A stretch of DNA of 17,812 bases from positions 1-17,812 of the forward strand of contig JBMYQA010000109.1 in assembly GCA_049600855.1 (NCBI GenBank), read 5' to 3'. Position 1 is the first letter of the stretch, and each line of letters starts with the position of its first letter. Shown in pieces: positions 1 through 7,645 of the stretch. Source of the DNA: JBMYQA01 sp049600855 (GTDB lineage Bacteria > Bacteroidota > Bacteroidia > Cytophagales > Flammeovirgaceae). The notes under the pieces are model-generated. The model was not told where the DNA came from. It did no database searches and was given only the letters and a program-made list of their open reading frames with translations. The position numbers were made by a program, and so were the translations under genes.

Positions 1-440
1 AAAGAATCTTGCTCGTAGTTGAGCTGAAAATTAATGATCTTAATGAGGTAATAGAGTCCAAATAATAACGGAATAATGCTGTTATTGAGCGAGTACTTTA
101 ATAAAGGATGCCGAAGTAGACCTAAAAAACTGTAACGGTAGCCATCTAAGATGTAACAGGTAATGTTATAAGCAATAATAAATCCGCCAAAGCTCATGCC
201 CACAATCATGAAGCTAGTACCATTTACTTGATTGAGGTATTCAGGGTCCAGAAAGAGGTAGTTTGCGCCAAAGCGTTTCCACATATTTCCACTAATAACG
301 GCCCAAATCAATAACCAAAAAGAAAGTAATACCTGATTCTTTTTAATATTATAAATTAAAAGATGAATCGGGAATGAAAAAATCAATCCGAAAAATGGTT
401 GGTGTAGGGGCTTAGGGAGCCATCTTAGACGTTCTCTCAT
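1..440 (-). CDS. N-terminal part of a multi-pass membrane protein, possibly a Bacteroidota patatin-like phospholipase (cut by window edge)
   Basis: The reading frame is open from an ATG at 440 to the left edge, giving 146 codons, with an in-frame TAA a few codons upstream of the ATG. The translation starts MRERLRWLPKPL and has at least three hydrophobic stretches, roughly residues 18-28, 37-50 and 80-95, plus another near 122-134. It contains a segment reading YLFLDPEYLNQVNG and, further on, HPLLKYSLNNSIIPLL. I recall this layout (hydrophobic helices, LFL-x-PEY, then a LNNxIIPLLF segment) from the N-terminal membrane region of large Bacteroidota proteins annotated as patatin-like phospholipases, in which the lipase domain comes later. 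That lipase domain, with its GxSxG and DG/A residues, lies outside the window, so the enzyme call is an inference. That it is a membrane protein is directly visible. It is divergent from the peptide transporter gene. Confidence 0.55.
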   Translation of the reverse strand, partial: MRERLRWLPKPLHQPFFGLIFSFPIHLLIYNIKKNQVLLSFWLLIWAVISGNMWKRFGANYLFLDPEYLNQVNGTSFMIVGMSFGGFIIAYNITCYILDGYRYSFLGLLRHPLLKYSLNNSIIPLLFGLYYLIKIINFQLNYEQDS

Positions 441-835
441 GAACTGCGTTGGGGTTTATGAGTTGAGTGGTTAATATATGAACGATGGATTAACTAAAAG
501 TCACATCTATGCTGTAACTGATGTAAGATAAAATAACTATTTTGTTCCACATCTACCTTATAAAGTTATAGCTAAAATTAGAAAGTACCAGCAAGTTGAG
601 TAGGAAAAGTTAGTACATCATATGCAATTTGAGTACTAAACAATTACCTATTTTTTCGACATCAATCATCTTTAAATCCCCATTAATCGTTTTTTTTGTT
701 CACATTTCTAAAAAGATTTTGCTACTTTCGGGCGGAATTCGATTTTTATATTTTTTTAAGAAGTTATTGCATTTAATCTAAGAATAATGTGCTGTAACTT
801 TTCAAGCTAATAAAATAACCTAATCAAAACGCATT
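441..835. other. Divergent intergenic region, AT-rich, no gene seen
   Basis: This stretch separates the minus-strand membrane protein from the plus-strand peptide transporter and must hold both promoters. Only very short open frames are present. On the plus strand the best -7 candidate is TACTTTCG at 723-730 (TAnnTTTG with one mismatch). The nearest TTTG upstream, 695-698, is 24 bases away, longer than the usual 19-21, so this is weak. No convincing promoter was found for the minus strand. No repeat or strong hairpin is visible. Confidence 0.4.
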
Positions 836-2548
836 ATGTCGAATATAGACGCAGCAAAACTTCCCGACAACCACTTCTCCAAAATGGGGGAATGGATGGG
901 GCACCCAAAAGGACTATTTATTCTGTTTTTTACTGAAATGTGGGAACGTTTCAGTTATTATGGAATGCGAGCAATTTTGACACTTTACATGATTGCTTCT
1001 ATTGCCGATGGAGGACTAGGCTGGACTAGTGCAGAGGCATTAAGTCTTTATGGTACGTATACCATGATGGTATATGTGATGTCTATTCCTGGTGGTATTT
1101 TGGCCGATAAAGTGTTGGGGCAGAAAAAGTCGGTGATGTTAGGTGGTTTGTTACTGTGTGCTGGTCATGGTATTCTGGCAGTAGAAGCAGAATGGGCATT
1201 TTTTACAGGACTTATGTTGATTGTATTAGGTGTTGGAGGGTTAAAGCCAAACATTTCGACCATGGTAGGTGGCTTGTACCGTCAAGGGGATATTCGAAGA
1301 GACAAGGGGTTTACCATCTTTTATATTGGAATTAATATTGGTGCATTTTTATCGTCCATTGCAGTGGCATGGGTAGCTGATGAGTGGGGCTGGCATTATG
1401 GGTTTGGTTTAGCAGGTATCGGAATGTTAATTGGACAAGCGGTATACGTTTGGGGACAAAAATACCTAGTTGGTGTAGGTGATTTATTAGCACAAGCTGA
1501 AGATCCTGAAGCAAAGGCATTAGCCCAAAAGCCGTTAACGAAAATTGAGAAAGATCGAGTTGTCGTATTATTGATTTCATTCTTAATCATTATTGTATTT
1601 TGGGGAGCGTTTGAGCAAGCGGGTGGTTTATTAAATATTTATGCACAAGAAAAAATTGATCGAAACTTCTTTGGAATGTTTGAAATTCCTGCTGGTGTAT
1701 TTCAAAGTGTCAATGCTTTCTTTATCATCACTTTAGGAACAACGGTAGCAGCAGTTTGGGCAAATAGATCATTGAAAGGAAAAGAAAGTTCAACCATTTT
1801 TAAAATGGCCATAGGTACCATTATTATGGGATTAGGTTTCTTAATGATGGCTAAAGCTGCTTTAGAAGTAGATAGCGTTGGGAAAGGCGCGATGATTTGG
1901 TTGATTTTAGCTTACCTCTTCCATACTGTTGGAGAACTCTGTGCTTCACCAACTGCGTTATCTTTTATTACTAAGCTTGCCCCTGCAAAATATGCGTCAA
2001 TTATGATGGGCGTTTATTTTGCCGCAACAGGCTTTGGTAACAAATTAGCAGGCTTCATTGGCGAAGAAGCTCAAAGCGAACCAATCAAAATTGTGGCAAT
2101 GGCTGATGCAAGCACATTACCTAAAGCATTAACAGACTCTTTAAATGTGCGTACCAAGGATACGCCAGTGGACGGACGTGAAGAATATCGTGTCACCACC
2201 AATGTTTATGCAGAAGACGGAGAAATCATTGTGAAAACTCCTGATAATCAAAATATTGTTCCTGGAACTACCATTGAAGAAGAGTCCATGACAAGATTTA
2301 ATGAGTTATTGAGTGAATATGAAGGGACCTACGACAATCAACTCGCTGCGAAAATTACCTTCAAGCAAGATGATGAAAATAAAAAGCAATACAATGGCAC
2401 CTTAGTCATTGATCAAGTGCAGAATGATTTAGAGTTAAAAACTTTCTTAATCATTACTGGCTTAACGGCAGCATTTGGCTTACTCTTATTGCTTTTCTTG
2501 AAAAAGCTAAAAGCGCTCACCCACGGTGCTGAAGATGATGAACATTAA
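836..2548 (+). CDS. POT/PTR family proton-coupled di/tripeptide transporter
   Basis: This is an inner-membrane MFS-type importer of di- and tripeptides driven by the proton gradient. The 570 residues carry the family signatures. The ExxERFxYY proton/substrate motif is at 34-42, followed by the GG-x2-AD loop at 86-91 with its downstream glycines. FYIGINIG is at 162-169, FWGAFEQAGG at 255-264, and GELCASPTALSF-x-TKLAP at 366-383. Hydrophobic helices fill the protein up to about 410 and again at 537-556. Residues about 410-535 form a hydrophilic insert rich in acidic residues, placed before the last helix and so probably extracytoplasmic. It makes this protein longer than the roughly 450-500 residues of DtpA-type members. 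The gene stands alone: its own upstream region lies on one side and a strong terminator directly follows. The peptide-transporter call is secure; substrate range cannot be read. Confidence 0.93.
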   Translation: MSNIDAAKLPDNHFSKMGEWMGHPKGLFILFFTEMWERFSYYGMRAILTLYMIASIADGGLGWTSAEALSLYGTYTMMVYVMSIPGGILADKVLGQKKSVMLGGLLLCAGHGILAVEAEWAFFTGLMLIVLGVGGLKPNISTMVGGLYRQGDIRRDKGFTIFYIGINIGAFLSSIAVAWVADEWGWHYGFGLAGIGMLIGQAVYVWGQKYLVGVGDLLAQAEDPEAKALAQKPLTKIEKDRVVVLLISFLIIIVFWGAFEQAGGLLNIYAQEKIDRNFFGMFEIPAGVFQSVNAFFIITLGTTVAAVWANRSLKGKESSTIFKMAIGTIIMGLGFLMMAKAALEVDSVGKGAMIWLILAYLFHTVGELCASPTALSFITKLAPAKYASIMMGVYFAATGFGNKLAGFIGEEAQSEPIKIVAMADASTLPKALTDSLNVRTKDTPVDGREEYRVTTNVYAEDGEIIVKTPDNQNIVPGTTIEEESMTRFNELLSEYEGTYDNQLAAKITFKQDDENKKQYNGTLVIDQVQNDLELKTFLIITGLTAAFGLLLLLFLKKLKALTHGAEDDEH

Positions 2549-2569
2549 CGGTAAGTTCTTGTAAGTTTG

Positions 2570-2599
2570 AACCGTCTCTTGCAAAAGAGGCGGTTTTTT
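2570..2599 (+). terminator. Rho-independent terminator of the POT transporter gene
   Basis: AACCGTCTCTT (2570-2580) pairs with AAGAGGCGGTT (2585-2595). The 11-base-pair stem contains one G-T pair and closes on a GCAA (GNRA-type) tetraloop at 2581-2584. A run of T from 2594 to 2599 follows. It lies 22 bases after the transporter stop codon. Confidence 0.9.
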
Positions 2600-2613
2600 A
2601 TTTCCCTTTCCTT

Positions 2614-2644
2614 TTTGGGATACGGGCTTTCACCGCTACCTTTG
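2614..2644 (+). promoter_or_regulatory. Bacteroidota-type promoter for ccmC-ccmD
   Basis: TTTG at 2614-2617, a 19-base spacer, then TACCTTTG at 2637-2644, an exact match to the Bacteroidota primary sigma pattern TTTG-N19-21-TAnnTTTG. It sits just downstream of the transporter terminator and predicts a start of transcription near 2648-2651, about 53-56 bases before the ccmC ATG. It is the best-matching promoter in the window. Confidence 0.75.
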
Positions 2645-2703
2645 CACAATGGCCGAGAAACAGCCTATTTTTAGCTTTTTATTGTTTTGATGACCCCCAA
2701 TCT

Positions 2704-3384
2704 ATGAAACATCTTTGGTGGAAAATTCTTGCCGCACTATTAATGATATATACCATTATTGCTGGATTTTTGGCTCCTGTGCCCCGATTACCCATCTTAC
2801 ATGAAACCGTTCGAAACTTACACTTTCATGTGCCCATGTGGTTTGGCATGATCCTGATTTTAGGAGGTGGCGTATACTATTCATTCAAATACCTCAACAA
2901 TCCTTTACCGAAATACGATGCTTTTGCCACAGAGTGTGTAAATACGGGGCTGTTATTTGGTATGCTAGGCATGGCTTCTGGAATGATTTGGGCTCAATTT
3001 GCTTGGGGCAAGTTTTGGAGTGGCGATCCCAAACAAAATGCGTCTGCAGTAGGACTATTGATTTATTTTGGATACCTCGTTCTCCGAGATTCCTTCTCCG
3101 ATGAAACGAAAAGTGGCCGCATTAGTGCCATTTATAACATTTTTGCTTATTGTACGTTTATTCCCCTCATCTTCATCTTACCCAGGTTAACCGATTCGTT
3201 GCATCCTGGAAATGGCGGAAACCCTGGCTTTAATGCCTACGACATGGATGCTAAATTACGGGTGGTATTCTACCCTGCTGTAATTGGCTGGACCTTATTA
3301 GGGGCTTGGATCACCCAAATGAGAGCGCGATTGAGAATGGTGAAGATGGCTCAAGAAGAAAAATGGATGGAAAGACAAAATTAA
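2704..3384 (+). CDS. ccmC: CcmC-type heme handling protein (cytochrome c biogenesis, CcsA/CcmC superfamily)
   Basis: In the System I (Ccm) pathway CcmC places heme on the periplasmic side of the inner membrane for transfer to the heme chaperone CcmE, ahead of c-type cytochrome assembly. The 226 residues show about six hydrophobic segments (roughly 8-24, 45-60, 80-97, 115-127, 145-160, 188-205), as expected. The tryptophan-rich heme-binding motif reads WGKFWSGDPK at 101-110. The two external histidines usual for CcmC appear as H42 (FHVP) and H167 (LHPGNGGNPGF). The motif deviates from the proteobacterial WGxxWxWD: G107 replaces the last tryptophan, as I recall also for other Bacteroidota members. 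It has its own promoter and is followed by a CcmD-like gene, but neither ccmB nor ccmE/ccmF flanks it, so the rest of the pathway must be elsewhere. Confidence 0.88.
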   Translation: MKHLWWKILAALLMIYTIIAGFLAPVPRLPILHETVRNLHFHVPMWFGMILILGGGVYYSFKYLNNPLPKYDAFATECVNTGLLFGMLGMASGMIWAQFAWGKFWSGDPKQNASAVGLLIYFGYLVLRDSFSDETKSGRISAIYNIFAYCTFIPLIFILPRLTDSLHPGNGGNPGFNAYDMDAKLRVVFYPAVIGWTLLGAWITQMRARLRMVKMAQEEKWMERQN

Positions 3385-3394
3385 AAAACGTATC

Positions 3395-3459
3395 GTTCAA
3401 GCCGCTGCTTGAACTTGCTTTTTCGTCAGCATCACGCTGACTGCAAGTAGCTACTTGCA
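3395..3459. repeat. Cluster of three inverted repeats between ccmC and ccmD, REP-like or attenuator-like
   Basis: Three hairpins occur within 65 bases. The first is GTTCAAGC (3395-3402), loop CGCT, GCTTGAAC (3407-3414). The second is GTCAGC (3425-3430), loop ATCAC, GCTGAC (3436-3441). The third is the perfect 18-base palindrome TGCAAGTAGCTACTTGCA (3442-3459), which gives a 7-base-pair stem with an AGCT loop. In addition ACTTGC at 3413-3418 is complementary to GCAAGT at 3443-3448, so it could enclose the second hairpin and compete with the other two. A short T run (3419-3423) follows the first hairpin, so partial termination is possible. This is the only structure in the 100 bases between ccmC and the ccmD-like gene. 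Confidence 0.7.
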
Positions 3460-3484
3460 CAGTTTATAAAAGAAATGGAATACT

Positions 3485-3757
3485 ATGATTAAGGAAATTG
3501 TTAAATACTTCAGCGTGTTAATGTTGTTATGTTTACTCACTGCTTTTGGCCCAAAGCAAGACAATGAGAAAATTAAAATTAATGAGCGCGACTATAACAA
3601 TGCTTCGATCGAAATGGCGGATGCATGGCGGGCAAATGGTAAAATCTATGTGGTTATTGCCACAGTGGGAGTAATTATGCTTGGGTTTATAGGCTACTTA
3701 TTTGTATTGGATCGGAGAGTTGCTAAAATGGAAAAAGAAGTTAGAGGCGAAATCTAA
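3485..3757 (+). CDS. Small CcmD-like membrane protein
   Basis: This is a 90-residue protein with an N-terminal hydrophobic segment (about 8-22, possibly a cleaved signal) and a second membrane helix (about 54-74) ending in YLFVLDRRVAKMEKEV. The pattern of one helix followed directly by a basic, coiled-coil-like tail is that of CcmD proteins, which associate with CcmC and help release holo-CcmE. Bacteroidota CcmD-family proteins commonly have this longer N-terminal part. Its position 100 bases after ccmC on the same strand, with no evident promoter between them, supports a role in the same complex. Sequence similarity within CcmD is low by nature, so the call rests on topology, the tail and context. 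Confidence 0.75.
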   Translation: MIKEIVKYFSVLMLLCLLTAFGPKQDNEKIKINERDYNNASIEMADAWRANGKIYVVIATVGVIMLGFIGYLFVLDRRVAKMEKEVRGEI

Positions 3758-3876
3758 GAGACTGTTTGAACTAATTGATATTGATAACAGTCGCTAAGGT
3801 TTAGAAACTATTCTAATCAACCAATCGTTTTTGATGGAAGAGATATCACTTTCCTAATTACGATAAGCCCAAAAAA

Positions 3877-5754
3877 ATGCTTGAACGAAGACACTTCATA
3901 CTTTTCTCAGCTATTTTGATAGCGATCATTTATTCTGCGCGTTTGTTATATATTCAAGGTTTGAGTGTGGATTATAAGCAAAAAGCGGAGAAAAATATAC
4001 GGGTACGTAGTGTTGAAAAACCACTTCGCGGGATGATTCTTGATCGCAATGGGAAAGTGATTGTCGGAAATCGACCAGTATTCGATATTTTCTACATGCC
4101 TAAAGAGTTGCATATAGAAGATTCAGCCGCATTTTGTGAGTTTTTCGAAGTTGATTTAGCGTATGTGCGGGAACATGTCAAAGGACCAAATCTGATCGAA
4201 AATCATTTTCAGAAATACCAACCACAACCATTTCTCAAACAGCTTTCGTTAGAAGACTTTTCCAAGATAGAAGATCGTCTGACAGATTATCCAGGTATAT
4301 TTTATCGCTCTTATACGGTCAGAAGTTATCCTCACCAAAGTTTAGCAAATGTGTTGGGCTATATCAAGGAAGTGGATGCCAAGTTTTTGGAGCAAGATAC
4401 CTCAAATTATTACCGAGCAGGCGATTTAATTGGGAAAAGTGGATTGGAAAAATTCTATGAAAAACAGCTCAGAGGGCAACGCGGAGTAAAATACGAGATG
4501 AGAAATGTAAAAGGAGTGGTAAAAGGCTCCTACATGAATGGTCGCTTTGATACGTTGCCAAAAGTTGGAAAAAACCTCATTTCCTCAATAGACCTTGATC
4601 TGCAACAATATGCAGAGAAACTCATGCAAAATAAAAAAGGCGCTGTCGTAGCGCTTGATCCTAAAACAGGAGAAGTACTGGTCATTTTGAGTGCCCCTTC
4701 GTATGACCCTAATTTATTAACGAGCAGAGGTAAAGAGTTTAATAAGCATTATTCCAGATTAAATCGAGATCAGCTTCGGCCATTGTATAATCGGGCGATA
4801 CAGTCTCCCTATCCTCCTGGTTCTACATTTAAAACTGCAGTGGCTCTAACAGGATTGCAATTGAATGCATTAGACACCATTCGTACCCGTTATTCTTGCA
4901 TCAAGAGCTTGGTGAATTGCCACAATCACCCAGGCCCGCTCAATGTGTTTGGCTCCATACAACACTCCTGCAATCCGTTTTATTTCCAAGCATACCGCAA
5001 AATGGTGCTTCAAGGAGGATCAAAAAATGAATTTGAAGAGAGCCGCGTTGGACTAGATAAATGGGAAAAGTTGATTTCTTCATTTGGCTTGGGAGATCGT
5101 TTAGGTGTTGATCTGCCATATGAGTATAAAGGTCGTGTGCCTTCCGTCGCATATTATGATCGAAAGTATGGGGAAAAACGCTGGAAAGTAGGAAATACCT
5201 ATTCCATTAGTATTGGACAAGGAGAAGTAGGCGTAACACCCATCCAATTGGCTAATTTATGCGCAACCATTGCGAATGAAGGTTGGTACATTACGCCACA
5301 CCTCATCAAGCAAATTGGTGAAGATGGAGAGCCTTTGCCACAGTATACGCAAAAACATCAAGTACCGATTAACAAAGCTTATTTTAATCATGTGAAGCGC
5401 GCCATGGCAGCCGTTGTGCGTGCGGGTACTGCACGAAGGGCATTTATTCAAGATATAGTGGTATGTGGAAAAACAGGAACCGCACAAAACCCACATGGAA
5501 AAGACCATTCCGTGTTTATGTCTTTTGCTCCTTTAGATGATCCTAAAATTGTGGTGGCTGCTTATGTAGAAAATTCAGGTTTTGGCGGAACATGGGCTGC
5601 GCCTGTAGCGAGTTTGCTGGTGGAGAAGTACCTGAGGGAAAACTTTAAAGCCTATGAGCATGAAAAAGGACCAATTACCCGCCAATATTTGGAAGATTAC
5701 TTAACCTCAGCTGACCTAATTGGCCCCATGATGCGCCTCGAAGGAGGGATTTAA
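3877..5754 (+). CDS. mrdA: Penicillin-binding protein 2, peptidoglycan D,D-transpeptidase
   Basis: Class B penicillin-binding proteins cross-link peptidoglycan peptides. PBP2 serves the elongation machinery together with the glycosyltransferase RodA. The 625-residue length and layout fit PBP2: an N-terminal anchor helix (about 7-27) and a pedestal domain that includes RGMILDRNGKVIVGN (51-65) and, at 151-172, a YPHQSLANVLGYIKEVD stretch. The transpeptidase domain runs from about 250 onward. The catalytic motifs are intact: S316-T-F-K319 (nucleophile serine and lysine), S364-C-N366, and K532-T-G534 followed by TA. The ATG at 3877 gives a normal short cytoplasmic tail before the anchor. Neither rodA nor mreC/mreD is adjacent, unlike the common Bacteroidota mre-mrdA-rodA arrangement. 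PBP3 (FtsI) is the alternative, but the pedestal and length favour PBP2. Confidence 0.9.
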   Translation: MLERRHFILFSAILIAIIYSARLLYIQGLSVDYKQKAEKNIRVRSVEKPLRGMILDRNGKVIVGNRPVFDIFYMPKELHIEDSAAFCEFFEVDLAYVREHVKGPNLIENHFQKYQPQPFLKQLSLEDFSKIEDRLTDYPGIFYRSYTVRSYPHQSLANVLGYIKEVDAKFLEQDTSNYYRAGDLIGKSGLEKFYEKQLRGQRGVKYEMRNVKGVVKGSYMNGRFDTLPKVGKNLISSIDLDLQQYAEKLMQNKKGAVVALDPKTGEVLVILSAPSYDPNLLTSRGKEFNKHYSRLNRDQLRPLYNRAIQSPYPPGSTFKTAVALTGLQLNALDTIRTRYSCIKSLVNCHNHPGPLNVFGSIQHSCNPFYFQAYRKMVLQGGSKNEFEESRVGLDKWEKLISSFGLGDRLGVDLPYEYKGRVPSVAYYDRKYGEKRWKVGNTYSISIGQGEVGVTPIQLANLCATIANEGWYITPHLIKQIGEDGEPLPQYTQKHQVPINKAYFNHVKRAMAAVVRAGTARRAFIQDIVVCGKTGTAQNPHGKDHSVFMSFAPLDDPKIVVAAYVENSGFGGTWAAPVASLLVEKYLRENFKAYEHEKGPITRQYLEDYLTSADLIGPMMRLEGGI

Positions 5755-5768
5755 TCACATGAAGTTAG

Positions 5769-5816
5769 AAAAGAAGGACATTTAGGTACATACCACTGAA
5801 TTTCGGCCTTCTTTTT
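5769..5816 (+). terminator. Probable terminator of the PBP2 gene
   Basis: AAAAGAAGG (5769-5777) is complementary to CCTTCTTTT (5807-5815), a 9-base-pair stem whose 3' arm runs into a T stretch (5812-5816). The 29-base loop is long for an intrinsic terminator. Position 15 bases after the stop codon supports the role. Confidence 0.5.
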
Positions 5817-5880
5817 GTAAATTAGTGATAAACACTATTTAGTAAGGTGTATAAACGATCTTCATAAATTCATCCCTATC

Positions 5881-7050
5881 ATGCATAAATCAATATTCAT
5901 AATGCTGCTTTTACTTACTGGTTCATGGTACACCTATGGGCAATACCAACGAGATTGGGTGAGGCATTATGGAAGAACATTGGTGAGTGAGTCAAGAAGT
6001 ATCATTGAAGTTTCGGATGGTTCTTTGTTAGTATCTGGTTATACCATACGAGAAGGGTCGTTTCGAGCGGATGCTTGGTTAATCAAGCTTGACCCACTTA
6101 CCGGGAGAAAAGTCTGGGAGAAAAAGTATGGTGAAAAAGACTGGGATGAGGTGACCGCAGTGGTTGAAACATCTGACCATCATTTGATGGTATTGGGCTG
6201 GACACATAACCGAAAAGGAAAACGCACGGATACCTGGTTGATGCGTTTGGATTTAGATGGAAAGCTCATTTGGGAAAAGTTTTATGGCGATAAACGTTGG
6301 GACGAAGCGTTTAGCATTGTAGAAGCCAAAGATGGAGGATTTGCCATTGCTGCATGTGTCAATAAAAGAAATGAAAATGATGATATTCACCTGTTTAAGA
6401 TCGACAAACAAGGCGAAGTGCTTTGGGATACCATTCTAGGCGGTGACGGCAGAGACAAAGCACATGGAATTTACTCATTACGTAATGGTGATATTTTGGC
6501 AGTAGGGTATTATTCCCTCACAAAAGAGGAAAAAGAAAACGGCTGGGCTGGGCGTTTTTCTTTAGATGGCGATTTAATTTGGGAATATAAATTTGGAGGA
6601 GAAGCTACCGATGCCTTGCATGATGCCGTAGAATTGGAAAATGGTCAGATCATTTTGGTGGGATTTACCCGCTCGCACAATGAAAAACATCAGGCCGATT
6701 TATGGGTGGTGAAGCTCAACGCTGATGGTCAAGTGATTCATGAAAAAACCTTTGGAGAACATAAATTTGAGAAAGGTAGAAAAATTGTGCAGACGCGAGA
6801 CGGGGGATTTGCCATTGCAGGTTTCACGCTTTCAAAGGGCATGGGAAAAGCCGATATTTGGGTGCTTAAACTAAACAAAGATTTAGAGCTAGAGTGGGAG
6901 GATACCTTTGGAGGTGGCGGATACGATGTAGCCCGAACCATGATTGAACTCGATGATGGGGCTTTAGTGATTGCAGGAAAAATAGATTTGCTATCTACAG
7001 CTGCCTACCTTTTAGTTCGCTACAATCGCCAAAATGGTCCATCTGACTAA
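5881..7050 (+). CDS. Secreted seven-bladed beta-propeller protein, function unknown
   Basis: The N-terminus (MHKSIFIMLLLLTGSWYTYG, then QYQRDW) is a signal peptide, likely cleaved after G20, so the protein is exported to the periplasm or beyond. The mature part consists of seven repeats of 51-53 residues, recognised by an aromatic/leucine-glycine pair with G at 31, 84, 136, 187, 239, 292 and 344. In each repeat a run like 'DGGFAIAGFT' follows, then 'DxWLxKLDxDGxxxW' leading to the next blade. This is the pattern of a closed propeller of the kind annotated as delta-60 or PQQ/kelch-like repeats. No C-terminal type IX secretion sorting domain, membrane helix or lipobox cysteine is seen. It stands alone between the PBP2 terminator and a convergent toxin-antitoxin pair. 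Fold inference is strong; a ligand or partner cannot be named. Confidence 0.75.
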   Translation: MHKSIFIMLLLLTGSWYTYGQYQRDWVRHYGRTLVSESRSIIEVSDGSLLVSGYTIREGSFRADAWLIKLDPLTGRKVWEKKYGEKDWDEVTAVVETSDHHLMVLGWTHNRKGKRTDTWLMRLDLDGKLIWEKFYGDKRWDEAFSIVEAKDGGFAIAACVNKRNENDDIHLFKIDKQGEVLWDTILGGDGRDKAHGIYSLRNGDILAVGYYSLTKEEKENGWAGRFSLDGDLIWEYKFGGEATDALHDAVELENGQIILVGFTRSHNEKHQADLWVVKLNADGQVIHEKTFGEHKFEKGRKIVQTRDGGFAIAGFTLSKGMGKADIWVLKLNKDLELEWEDTFGGGGYDVARTMIELDDGALVIAGKIDLLSTAAYLLVRYNRQNGPSD

Positions 7051-7107
7051 GCTTGGCATTTAATGTAATGATAAGTACTTGCAAGCCTTCTGGTGTTAGC
7101 ATCGAAA

Positions 7108-7139
7108 CTAATTGAGGGCATTCATTATCCCCCAATTAG
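7108..7139. terminator. Inverted repeat between convergent genes, possible bidirectional terminator
   Basis: CTAATTG-A-GGG (7108-7118) pairs with CCC-C-CAATTAG (7129-7139). The stem has ten base pairs with one A/C mismatch, around a 10-base loop. It lies between the propeller gene (ending 7050) and the vapC-type gene converging on it (ending 7151). Neither strand has a good T run after it, so termination is plausible but unproven. Confidence 0.4.
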
Positions 7140-7150
7140 CGACTTCATTG

Positions 7151-7606
7151 TCAAATCAATGATTTTTCAGGATTGATTAACCTAAAAAATACCTCATCTA
7201 AATGCGAAAAATCACCATCTAAAGAAACTAAGGTAAGGTCATAGAGATAAGCGGTAGCGGCAATCCATAAATCATTTTTACCCATATTACGCGCAGAGAA
7301 GCTTCCACGCAACTTGCGGTGCTTCCCCTGACTGTATGCATCAATTGCGGCATATGCCTGAATGAGCTCTAAGTTATTCTCTACAGGTATTGGATTGATT
7401 TGGCCTAAGAACTTTTTTAATTGCTCCATTTTTGTTTTTCCCCAACCCAACTGAATCGCTAAAGAATACATTTCTCCAACAGAAACGATGGAAGCAAAGC
7501 TGTAATTGTTTTTGCCAAATAAGTCTAATTGTTGATCAATGGATTGATAAACAGCGGAGTTTCGAACATAATGCAGGATAATATTAGTATCCAAGAGGTA
7601 GTCCAT
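7151..7606 (-). CDS. PIN-domain ribonuclease, VapC-type toxin
   Basis: PIN-domain toxins are Mg-dependent RNases that cut tRNA or rRNA when not held by their antitoxin. The 151-residue protein begins MDYLLDTNIILHYVR. The four acidic positions of the family are present: D6 (DTN), E45 in VGEMYSLA, D112 in KNDLWIAA and D130 in LVSLDGDF. Length and spacing fit VapC of the DTNILIH type, so the nuclease site looks intact. The ATG at 7606 starts the conserved first beta strand at once, as is usual. The gene follows a 144-codon minus-strand gene after 39 bases, the order expected for antitoxin then toxin. No short open frame for a classical VapB lies between them. Confidence 0.85.
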   Translation of the reverse strand: MDYLLDTNIILHYVRNSAVYQSIDQQLDLFGKNNYSFASIVSVGEMYSLAIQLGWGKTKMEQLKKFLGQINPIPVENNLELIQAYAAIDAYSQGKHRKLRGSFSARNMGKNDLWIAATAYLYDLTLVSLDGDFSHLDEVFFRLINPEKSLI

Positions 7607-7645
7607 GGAAGGAATGTTGACTGTGGTTGATGAACAGGTATTCGG

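Noticed and set aside
2649..2690. A 13-codon open frame (MAEKQPIFSFLLF) in the ccmC leader, starting at the predicted transcript start
   Set aside because: It is too short and lacks any repeat of regulatory codons; with an AT-rich leader such a frame is expected by chance.
3760..3792. GACTGTT ... AACAGTC inverted repeat after the ccmD-like gene
   Set aside because: Only seven base pairs around a 19-base loop and no T run, so it is not supported as a terminator.
4940..5508. Minus-strand open frames inside the PBP2 gene
   Set aside because: They lie wholly within a confidently assigned gene, have no family features and no upstream signals; they are shadows of the coding strand.
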